Below the pieces are notes generated by a model that made no database searches, was not told the DNA's origin, and worked only from the letters and a program-made list of their open reading frames with translations. Source: Candidatus Contendibacter sp. (lineage in GTDB: Bacteria > Pseudomonadota > Gammaproteobacteria > Competibacterales > Competibacteraceae). Taken from it: DNA of 64,000 nucleotides. Position 1 is the stretch's first letter, and the number at the start of each line of letters is the position of its first letter. The stretch is from assembly GCA_008933795.1 (NCBI GenBank), contig WBUJ01000003.1, positions 1 through 64,000 on the forward strand, given 5' to 3'. Positions 38,256 through 46,261 of the stretch are shown here, piece by piece. Both the position numbers and the translations under genes were made by a program.

Positions 38256-39848
38256 ATGGCCAGACTGCTGCAAGAACTCATTCTCGAACAGGCCGATCGC
38301 CGCCCCGCCGCGACCGCCATCACGCATCGCCACACCCATTGGGACTATGCCGCCCTGGCCGATCAAATCCAGGTTGTCGGGCGCGGGCTGCGAGCGTTGG
38401 GTCTGAATCGAGCGGATCGGGTCGCCATCTATCTGCCCAAACAGTCGGAAACCGTGGTCGCCCTGTTTGGCGCCGCGCTGGCCGGCGGCGTGTTCGTCCC
38501 GATCAATCCCCTGCTGAAGCCCGATCAGGTCGCCTACATTCTGCGCGACTGCAACGTGCGGGTTCTGGTCACGGCCCGCGATCGGGCGACCCTGCTGGAA
38601 CCTGTACTGGCCGATTGTCCCGATCTGCACAGCGTGGTGCTGATCGATGAGGCAACCTCCGCGCCTCGGCGCCTGCATCATTTGCAAGTGCTCGGCTGGC
38701 CGGCGCTGCTGGATTCGGAAAACAGCCGTTCGCCGGCGCGGGTCATTGATCAGGATATGGCCGCCATTCTCTACACCTCGGGCAGCACCGGCAAACCCAA
38801 GGGGGTGGTGTTGTCGCATCGCAACCTGCTGACCGGCGCTCACAGCGTAGCCGATTATCTGGGCAACCGAGCCGACGACCGCATTTTGGCGGTGCTGCCG
38901 TTCAGCTTCGATTATGGCCTGAGCCAACTCACCACCGCCTTTGTCGCCGGCGCGCGGGCGGTGCTGATGGATTATCTGTTGCCGCGCGACGTCATCAACG
39001 CCGTCGCCTGCGAGGGCATTACCGGGCTGGCGGCGGTGCCGCCGATGTGGGTGCAACTGGCGGCGCTGGAATGGCCGGCGACGGCGGTGACCAGCCTGCG
39101 CTACCTGACCAATTCGGGCGGGGCGATGCCGCGCGCCACCCTGGCGGCTTTGCGCCGCACCCTGCCCAACACCACGCCTTATTTGATGTACGGGCTGACC
39201 GAGGCGTTTCGCTCCACCTATTTGCCGCCCGAGGAGATCGAGCGCCGGCCGGATTCCATCGGCAAGGCCATTCCGAACGCCGAAATTCTCGTCGTGCGCG
39301 AGGACGGCGCGCCGTGCGCGCCCGGCGAACCCGGCGAACTGGTGCATCGCGGTTCGCTGGTGGCGCTCGGCTACTGGAACGATCCGATCAAAACCGCTGA
39401 ACGTTTCCGGCCGATGCCCGGCCAGAATCCCGGACTGCCGTTGCCGGAACCGGCGGTGTGGTCCGGGGACACGGCGCGGATGGACGAGGAGGGTTTCCTG
39501 TACTTCATCGGCCGCAAGGACGACATGATCAAAACCTCCGGCTATCGGGTCAGTCCCACCGAAGTCGAGGAAGTGCTGTACGGCAGCGGTCAGGTCGCCG
39601 AAACAGCCGCGCTGGGAATTCCACATCCGGCGCTGGGCCAAGCCATCGTCGCGGTGGTCAAGCCGCTGCGGGAGATTTTCAGCGAGAGTGCGTTGATCAG
39701 CCATTGCAAACAGCATTTGCCCAATTTTATGGTCCCACTGCGCATCATCGCCCGCGCCATCGACCTGCCGCGCAACCCTAACGGCAAGATCGACCGCAAG
39801 GCGCTGGTCGCGGAATTGGGCAAGCTGTTCCCGGAGCCGACGCCATGA
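38256..39848 (+). CDS. Acyl-CoA ligase (AMP-forming), exosortase-A-system-associated type
   Basis: YTSGSTGKPKGVVLSHRNL, GRKDDMIKTSGYRVSPTEVE, LPRNPNGKIDRKAL; coupled to the PLP decarboxylase. Confidence 0.8.
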   Translation: MARLLQELILEQADRRPAATAITHRHTHWDYAALADQIQVVGRGLRALGLNRADRVAIYLPKQSETVVALFGAALAGGVFVPINPLLKPDQVAYILRDCNVRVLVTARDRATLLEPVLADCPDLHSVVLIDEATSAPRRLHHLQVLGWPALLDSENSRSPARVIDQDMAAILYTSGSTGKPKGVVLSHRNLLTGAHSVADYLGNRADDRILAVLPFSFDYGLSQLTTAFVAGARAVLMDYLLPRDVINAVACEGITGLAAVPPMWVQLAALEWPATAVTSLRYLTNSGGAMPRATLAALRRTLPNTTPYLMYGLTEAFRSTYLPPEEIERRPDSIGKAIPNAEILVVREDGAPCAPGEPGELVHRGSLVALGYWNDPIKTAERFRPMPGQNPGLPLPEPAVWSGDTARMDEEGFLYFIGRKDDMIKTSGYRVSPTEVEEVLYGSGQVAETAALGIPHPALGQAIVAVVKPLREIFSESALISHCKQHLPNFMVPLRIIARAIDLPRNPNGKIDRKALVAELGKLFPEPTP

Positions 39849-41080
39849 CCGCCGTTCGGCCCACGCATGGGCCGATGAGTCAGTTTCCGGTGGTGGATGA
39901 CTGCCTGTGGGTCGGTGGAATGCCGCTGACCCAATTGGCGGCGCGGGTCGGCCAAACCCCGTTCTACGCCTACGACCGGCGGTTGCTGGACGAACGGGTG
40001 GCGTTGTTACGGCGCGCGTTGCCGGCGGCTGTCGAACTGCATTACGCGGTCAAGGCCAATCCGATGCCGGCTGTGGTCCAGCACATGGCAGGTTTAGTGG
40101 ATGGATTGGATGTCGCCTCGCTCGGCGAGTTGAAGGTGGCGTCGGATACTGGGATGGACCCGACCAGGATCAGTTTCGCCGGGCCGGGAAAACGACCGCC
40201 GGAACTGGCCGCCGCCATCGCCGCCGGCATCACGATCAATCTGGAGTCGGCTGGGGAACTGGAAACCGTCGCCCGGCTGGGCCAGGAACAGGACCGGCGA
40301 CCCCGGGTAGCAGTGCGGGTCAACCCAGATTTTGAGCTCAAGGCGTCCGGGATGAAGATGGGCGGCGGCCCTAAACCGTTTGGAGTGGACGCTGAACAGG
40401 CGCCGGCGCTGCTGCGACGGATTGGCCAACTGGAATTGGATTTTCAGGGCTTCCACCTCTTCGCCGGCTCGCAAAACCTGCGCGCGGCGGCCATCGTCGA
40501 GGCCCACGACCGTACCTTTGAACTGGCGCTGCGACTGGCGGCGGACGCGCCGAAGCCAGTTCGGCTACTCAACATCGGCGGTGGTTTCGGCATCCCCTAC
40601 TTCCCTGGCGACGCGCCGTTGGACTTGCAACCCATCGCCGCCAATCTGGAGCGTTGGCTGCCAAGGGTGAAGGAACACCTGCCGGAAGCGCGGGTGGTGC
40701 TGGAATTGGGTCGCTATCTGGTGGGCGAGGCCGGCATTTACGTCGCCGAGGTGGTGGATCGCAAGGTCTCGCGCGGCCACACGTTTCTTATTACCAACGG
40801 CGGTTTGCATCACCACCTGGCGGCGTCCGGCAACTTCGGCCAAGTCATTCGCAAGAATTACCCGGTGGTGGTCGGCAATCGGGTGACGGGAACCGAGCGG
40901 GAAGTGGTGACGGTGGTGGGGCCGCTCTGCACGCCGCTGGACATTCTGGCCGACCGCATGGAACTGGCCAAGGCGGACATCGGCGATCTGATCGTGGTGT
41001 TCCAGTCCGGTGCTTATGGCCTGACCGCGAGTCCGACGGCGTTTCTCAGCCATCCGGCTTGCGTGGAGGTGGTGGTGTAA
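39845..41080 (+). CDS. Pyridoxal-dependent decarboxylase, exosortase-A-system-associated type
   Basis: 411 aa DAP/ornithine decarboxylase fold (HYAVKANPMPAVVQHMA, NIGGGFGIPYF, ELGRYLVGEAGIYV); ATGA overlap with upstream ligase. Confidence 0.8.
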   Translation: MTAVRPTHGPMSQFPVVDDCLWVGGMPLTQLAARVGQTPFYAYDRRLLDERVALLRRALPAAVELHYAVKANPMPAVVQHMAGLVDGLDVASLGELKVASDTGMDPTRISFAGPGKRPPELAAAIAAGITINLESAGELETVARLGQEQDRRPRVAVRVNPDFELKASGMKMGGGPKPFGVDAEQAPALLRRIGQLELDFQGFHLFAGSQNLRAAAIVEAHDRTFELALRLAADAPKPVRLLNIGGGFGIPYFPGDAPLDLQPIAANLERWLPRVKEHLPEARVVLELGRYLVGEAGIYVAEVVDRKVSRGHTFLITNGGLHHHLAASGNFGQVIRKNYPVVVGNRVTGTEREVVTVVGPLCTPLDILADRMELAKADIGDLIVVFQSGAYGLTASPTAFLSHPACVEVVV

Positions 41081-41149
41081 TCGCCTTGACGAGATTTCAT
41101 CTGATCTTCAAAGTGTTTTAGCGAAGCGACTAAAAAAGACAGCACATGA

Positions 41150-41551
41150 TTATTCATGCAGCCAAGTCAAACTGGGCGAAATTTTTCCATGTTCGCAAAA
41201 ATAAGAAACGGCTTCTTTTACTATATTCTTATCAACACACTGGTTCGATGGATAACTTCCCAATTGTCCGCCAGCGACCACATCCTGATAGTCAGCATCA
41301 GACTTATCTGGGTCTAAAAGCGTATAAAGTTCTTCATCAACTTGAAAAGCGGCAAACACAACAAATTTTTCACCATCCCCTCCCACGGTTAAGGTCATAT
41401 CATCACTAACCCAAAACTCGACCGAAGTTCTTTTCTTTCCATCGAGACGATCCAACGCAGCATAAGCTTGATCCAAATCCGTACATTGATGCTCGATAGT
41501 TTCAAGCTGAGCGCCAACCCATTCCTCTTCAAAAATTTTCTTTACTTTCAT
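41150..41551 (-). CDS. Imm1-like immunity protein
   Basis: 133 aa; C-terminal GGQLGSYPSNQCVDKNIVKEAVSYFCEHGKISPSLTW resembles the Imm1 pattern (P...A..A...F...G..P...W); directly downstream of the deaminase-like ORF. Confidence 0.65.
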   Translation of the reverse strand: MKVKKIFEEEWVGAQLETIEHQCTDLDQAYAALDRLDGKKRTSVEFWVSDDMTLTVGGDGEKFVVFAAFQVDEELYTLLDPDKSDADYQDVVAGGQLGSYPSNQCVDKNIVKEAVSYFCEHGKISPSLTWLHE

Positions 41552-41560
41552 AAAAAATCC

Positions 41561-42061
41561 TCAAGTAGTTGGTTCGAAGGTTTGAGTTCCACTTGGCGAG
41601 TGAACCACAAGACGCTTTACCCCTAAATTTCTCGCAAGCGATCGCAGCCCTCCAGCAGGACCACATGCCCGGCACGGATCGCGATCAACGTGTAGTTCAG
41701 CTTCCTCGGCCGTGCCCGCCGCCCCATCATTGATCGCCTTTTGAACCGCCTCGGCTTCAGCATGGGTCTTGGTTTGAGCATTGACTCTAACCAAGGTTAT
41801 TTTCGTCTTCGGGTTTTGGTTTTTTGAGTTAACACCTTGATATTCTTTTCCATTAATTTTTAGTATGGCAACGGTTGATACATCATCGTGCGAACCTGCC
41901 TTGGGAAGCTTAAGCCGCTCGCGTTCTTTTTCCAGCTTTTTTTTAATGGCAGGGACCGGGCAACTTTGCGTAACTCCTTTAGCTGGGCTACCAGGCTTCT
42001 TTTTAGAAGCCTTCTGTTGCAATTCCCTTTTCTTTTTACTCAGACCATTTGGCATCGTCAC
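41561..42061 (-). CDS. Deaminase-fold toxin, putative T6SS effector
   Basis: 166 aa; Zn-deaminase signature THAEAEAVQKA...DRDPCRACGPAGGLRSLARNLGVKRLVVHSPSG (HxE...PCxxC); next to an Imm1-like ORF and PAAR/VgrG genes. ATG at 42055 may be the true start. Confidence 0.7.
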   Translation of the reverse strand: MTMPNGLSKKKRELQQKASKKKPGSPAKGVTQSCPVPAIKKKLEKERERLKLPKAGSHDDVSTVAILKINGKEYQGVNSKNQNPKTKITLVRVNAQTKTHAEAEAVQKAINDGAAGTAEEAELHVDRDPCRACGPAGGLRSLARNLGVKRLVVHSPSGTQTFEPTT

Positions 42062-42071
42062 GCTCCCCCGG

Positions 42072-42836
42072 TCACGCCAGCCATTTACCTAAATAATCCA
42101 AGGCACCTTTGTGGAGCAACTCGCCTTTTTTTATCGGATCGGTCAGCGCCGGATCCTTCAAAACCGCTTCCGCCCACGGACACTGTGGGTCTTGGTCGAA
42201 CCCTCCACCTAATATGAACATCAAGCTGATATAAGCGGTGATTCCTTTTTCATCGGTAAGTCCGTAAGTTCTGGCGGACTGATAACCCTGCCGAACCAGT
42301 TGCCGAATGGCAACATCACCCACTGCTTGATATTTTTCGGGAAACAAGGCGTAGAGCAACTTCAGCATGTAGTCTCCAAAACTCAGTTCCCTATCCTCGC
42401 CCGTCCGTGACAGGGCGCTGGCCGGCAGTTCGCAAACCTTGCGCAGGGCGCGTTCCTCGCACTGGTTTTCCTGGCCCGCCGCTTCATTAAGAAAAGCCAT
42501 GGCCCGATCATGGAGTTGGTCGATGCGGTCGCTGGGATCGGCGATATTCTCGTCCTTGAGAATCTTGGCCGCCCAAGGCAACTGAGGGTCTTGGTCAAAA
42601 TAGCTGCCCAGCATGAACATCAGGCCCACGTAGAGATGCAAATCGCGTTCGGAAACCAACTCGTACTGTTCCGCCCGCTCGATCCCCAGCCGAATCACCT
42701 TGCGTACCTGCTCCTCTCCAAAAATTTCGCAGTGCCTGGGAAAAAATTCCTTCAGGTGTTCAAGCAGCCGGTTCTCGAAATTATGGATGGCCGCCTGCTC
42801 AAAGGTTGCCATCTGGGTCTCGCGCATCACTAACAT
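42072..42836 (-). CDS. T6SS-linked accessory protein with internal duplication
   Basis: Two similar ~100-aa units (…ERDLHLYVGLMFMLGSYFDQDPQLPWAAKILKDENIADP… and …EKGITAYISLMFILGGGFDQDPQCPWAEAVLKDPALTDP…); between PAAR and toxin. Confidence 0.7.
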   Translation of the reverse strand: MLVMRETQMATFEQAAIHNFENRLLEHLKEFFPRHCEIFGEEQVRKVIRLGIERAEQYELVSERDLHLYVGLMFMLGSYFDQDPQLPWAAKILKDENIADPSDRIDQLHDRAMAFLNEAAGQENQCEERALRKVCELPASALSRTGEDRELSFGDYMLKLLYALFPEKYQAVGDVAIRQLVRQGYQSARTYGLTDEKGITAYISLMFILGGGFDQDPQCPWAEAVLKDPALTDPIKKGELLHKGALDYLGKWLA

Positions 42837-42865
42837 GGCTCGTCTCGCTCCGTCGTCCGCCAATC

Positions 42866-43366
42866 TCAGCCACCGATCAACACCGTCATTTCGCCCTTCG
42901 CGATCTTGTTGGGCGGACCGACCGCCTCCAGGATCGTGTCGCCCATGCGGCAAGCCGGCAGGTTATTGATAAAAACCGTCTTGCTGCCGTCGATGACCAC
43001 ACCGGGACCGTGCGGCGGAATTGGCAACGGTGTAGTACACATGTGAATATCCGCGCCCGCCGCCGCGCTGGTGATCATGCTGCCCATGGTGGACGCCGCC
43101 GTGGCTTTGGCGGTTTCCTCGGCCGCCTTGGCTGCTGGCGCGCCAGGTGTGCCCGCCGCCGCCAGCGTCGCCGCTTCCGCCGTCTTGATCACTGCGTCGG
43201 ACGTTTGCTTGGCCGCCTGCAATGCGGGCGCGGCGGCGGCCAGGATTCCACGCCAGGCGGAAAGGAAACCGATCTTGACATCCAGACTGCCAGGGCCGCC
43301 CGTCAGCACCGGCGGCAGGGGATGCGCCACGGGGTCGGTGATGCGCGCGGCGGGTTTACCCGACAT
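42866..43366 (-). CDS. PAAR-like (DUF4150-type) protein
   Basis: MSGKPAARITDPVAHPLPPVLTGGPGSLDVKIG...DIHMCTTPLPIPPHGPGVVIDGSKTVFINNLPACRMGDTILEAVGPPNKIAKGEMTVLIGG. Confidence 0.85.
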   Translation of the reverse strand: MSGKPAARITDPVAHPLPPVLTGGPGSLDVKIGFLSAWRGILAAAAPALQAAKQTSDAVIKTAEAATLAAAGTPGAPAAKAAEETAKATAASTMGSMITSAAAGADIHMCTTPLPIPPHGPGVVIDGSKTVFINNLPACRMGDTILEAVGPPNKIAKGEMTVLIGG

Positions 43367-43377
43367 GTCAACCTCCT

Positions 43378-43941
43378 CTACCCAACGTCCCGAACCGGAA
43401 GCGGCGAGGTCAGCACCACCCGCTCTTTCCGGCATTCGTCGCCTTCGCGCCAGAATTTCAGCAGGGCCACGGGATTCTCGTCCTCCACGATATAGCGCAG
43501 CACCGGTCCAAAGACCGTCTGCAACTCCTGTTCGTTGCAGGTCGGCAGATAGGTGCGCAACACCCGGGGATCGTAATAGCGAAAATAGAGCGGCGTCAGA
43601 TCCGGCCCGTACACCTTGAGAAAGGTGCGCAAGTGCATCCGCAGGTCCCGAAAACCGGTCTTGCTGATGGCGAAAACACCCCAATGCTGGCCCCAGCCCT
43701 CCTGAAGCAACCAATCGGTAAACGGATGACCGGGTTGTTGCACGATCGCCAGATACGGCGCGACCAGCGCCAGTTCCGGGTCCAACTCACCGCGAAACAG
43801 ACACTCCGATTCGACCCCCATCTGCTCCAGGGTCTGGGGCAAACGGGGCGCCGAGGCGCCATCGAGAATCGCATACACCGTCGTCTCGGGAATGGCGAAC
43901 AACTGCTGGGCGATGGCGGGTGGCGAAATTTTGGCGGCCAT
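43378..43941 (-). CDS. DUF4123-family T6SS effector adaptor/chaperone
   Basis: 187 aa; YAILDGAS, WGVFAISKTGFRDLRMHLRTFLKV, LYFRYYDPRVLRTYLP. Confidence 0.87.
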   Translation of the reverse strand: MAAKISPPAIAQQLFAIPETTVYAILDGASAPRLPQTLEQMGVESECLFRGELDPELALVAPYLAIVQQPGHPFTDWLLQEGWGQHWGVFAISKTGFRDLRMHLRTFLKVYGPDLTPLYFRYYDPRVLRTYLPTCNEQELQTVFGPVLRYIVEDENPVALLKFWREGDECRKERVVLTSPLPVRDVG

Positions 43942-43944
43942 GGT

Positions 43945-46125
43945 TTACGCTCCACCAGCCGCGGCCGCGCAGATTTCGCAGAATGGCGTTCCACTCTGGG
44001 CGGCATTGGCCAGCGCCAGCGCCTGCGGCGCTTGCAAGGCGCCCACGTTGACCGAATCCAGCGACTTGCTCTTCTCCTGGATCGGCGTCGCCTGGGCGTC
44101 GGTCACCGCGCCGGCCTGGTCGGTCGCCGCCTCCTTGGGCGCCGTCGGGTCGGCGGGCGCGCTGGGCGAACTACCGGAACCGGAACCCGCCGAACCGCCG
44201 CTGTTGATCTTGACCATTGTGCCCTGAATGGTGACTCCGGATGAATCGATCTTAATGAAGCCGCCGCTGGCCTTGATGGTCAACTCCATGCCTGCTTCGA
44301 TCACCACCTTCATCCCCGCCTTGAGATGAATCTCCTGGCCGGCTTGCAGCGCATATTTTTGCCCGGTTTTTTCCTGAATATCCTGACTCACGTTAATCGA
44401 CAGGGCGCCGCTGACCTTTTGGTTATGATCGCCCTTCACTTGCTGGTGCTTGTCGCCCCCGACCTTTTCCTTCTGGCTACCCTTGACCGTCAGGTGCTTG
44501 TCGCTATCGACCTGCTCGAACTGATTGTTCTTGACGATGAGGTGGCGGTCGTTGCCAATCCATTCCAACGAGTCATTTTCGATCCGGACATCCTGATTGT
44601 ATTGGCCATGAATGAAAATTTGTTCCCGGTCCTTGGTGTCGTCGAGACGGATTTCGTTGAAGCCGCCCCCCCCGGGAGTGGACAAGCTTTTCAGGGTGGA
44701 CACCATTTTTTTGTCCGGCAACCCATAGGGCGGCATGTTGGCGCCGTTATAGATCCGCCCGGTGATGATCGGCTGATCGGGATCGCCCTCCAGAAAATCG
44801 ACGATCACCTCCTGGCCGATACGCGGCAGATTAAAAGAACCCCACTTCTTGCCCGCCCAACTCTGGGCCACCCGAATCCAGCAGGAGCTGTCCTGGTTGG
44901 CGCTGCCATGACGATCCCAGTGAAACTGACATTTCACCCGGCCGTATTGATCGGTATAAATCTCCTCGCCCTTGGGACCGACCACGATGGCGGTCTGCGG
45001 CCCTTGCACCACCGGCTTGGGTGTGATGCGCGGCGCCCGGTAGGGTTGCTTGGCCTCGACGGCGACGATTTCGCCCAGATAGGGCTTGCCGGAAATAGCC
45101 CCACCGGAAAAGGATTCGTATTCGTCCGACTCCAGCCGATGCGTCGCCGATACGATCAAGTATTCCCGATTCTGCTCGTCGCGCGGGCATTGGGTCAGGC
45201 TGAACAAATATCCTACCGTCAACCCGGCGGCGTTGCCCCGCCCCTGGGCGATCTCGTGCTGAGCCAGCAGTTCCTGCAGGCGAATCTTGGAGTAGTTGTT
45301 GCCATCGCCTGGTTCGACGTAATCACCCGGATAATCGTATATCTCGAAATCGGCCAGGGCGTGAGTCTTGGGCTGGTTCAACACCGCGCGCAGGTTCTTG
45401 CGCGGGGCCTTGAAATCGAAATCGTTCAGGGCGTAGGCGCCGGGCTGCACCTGCTTGAACGAGAGCCATTCCGACAGATGATCGCGCTCGCGATGATCGT
45501 GGATATCCGGCGGGAAATACGGAATCTGGTCGTATTGGGGAAATTTGCCGTGCGAGCCGTAGCCATCAGCCAGCACCACGGTGTGCTTGCCGTTCTCGTG
45601 GATGCAGTAGTAGTACATGCCCTCCTGCTCCATCAGCCGGCTGACGAAATTGAAGTCCGTCTCCCGGTACTGCACGCAGTATTCCCATTCCCGATAACTG
45701 CCGCCGAGGGCGTCCTTGAAGTCGGTGAAGCCCTGCTCCCGAAAGATGTCCTTGATGATATCGGGCGCCTTCTTGTTCTGAAAGATACGGCAATCGGAGG
45801 TGCGGGTCAGAAACCACAACCAGGGACTGAGGGTGGCCCGGTAGGCGCCGTAACGCAAGCCGCGGGTGCCCAGATAACCAAACCGCGTGACGAACCCGTT
45901 GAAGTAGCGGGTGCCGCGTTTGTTGGGCATCTCCAGGCGGATCGTCATGTTCTTGCCCAGCACGTCCGCGATCTGGATGTCGGTTTTCTCGCTGAACAGT
46001 TCCACATCGAACTCGAACAGCCGGCCCAGTTGCTCGGTGGCCGTCATCCGGCCGAAGACCAGCACGTCCTCGCCCAAAGGCGTATTGACCGCGATCATTC
46101 GATGTTTTTGCGTAATGGTGGCCAT
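43945..46125 (-). CDS. vgrG: Type VI secretion system spike protein VgrG/TssI
   Basis: 726 aa; QYGRVKCQFHWDRHGSANQDSSCWIRVAQSWAGKKWG, GDPDQPIITGRIYNGANMPPYGLP, DUF2345-like C-terminal beta repeats. Confidence 0.95.
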   Translation of the reverse strand: MATITQKHRMIAVNTPLGEDVLVFGRMTATEQLGRLFEFDVELFSEKTDIQIADVLGKNMTIRLEMPNKRGTRYFNGFVTRFGYLGTRGLRYGAYRATLSPWLWFLTRTSDCRIFQNKKAPDIIKDIFREQGFTDFKDALGGSYREWEYCVQYRETDFNFVSRLMEQEGMYYYCIHENGKHTVVLADGYGSHGKFPQYDQIPYFPPDIHDHRERDHLSEWLSFKQVQPGAYALNDFDFKAPRKNLRAVLNQPKTHALADFEIYDYPGDYVEPGDGNNYSKIRLQELLAQHEIAQGRGNAAGLTVGYLFSLTQCPRDEQNREYLIVSATHRLESDEYESFSGGAISGKPYLGEIVAVEAKQPYRAPRITPKPVVQGPQTAIVVGPKGEEIYTDQYGRVKCQFHWDRHGSANQDSSCWIRVAQSWAGKKWGSFNLPRIGQEVIVDFLEGDPDQPIITGRIYNGANMPPYGLPDKKMVSTLKSLSTPGGGGFNEIRLDDTKDREQIFIHGQYNQDVRIENDSLEWIGNDRHLIVKNNQFEQVDSDKHLTVKGSQKEKVGGDKHQQVKGDHNQKVSGALSINVSQDIQEKTGQKYALQAGQEIHLKAGMKVVIEAGMELTIKASGGFIKIDSSGVTIQGTMVKINSGGSAGSGSGSSPSAPADPTAPKEAATDQAGAVTDAQATPIQEKSKSLDSVNVGALQAPQALALANAAQSGTPFCEICAAAAGGA

Positions 46126-46261
46126 GTCCTCGTTTCTCCATGCCCGCTGCCATTGGACTCAGTGTAGCGCAACCCTATGCGAAAAACCGGCCATCCTTCA
46201 TCCGTCCCGCCGGATTCGCACTAAACTTTCAGGATCACCCGACCCTCGGAGACCCCAAGCC

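Noticed and set aside
44326-46167. 613-aa plus-strand ORF opposite vgrG
   Set aside because: VgrG is unambiguous on the minus strand; the overlapping frame has no recognisable motif.
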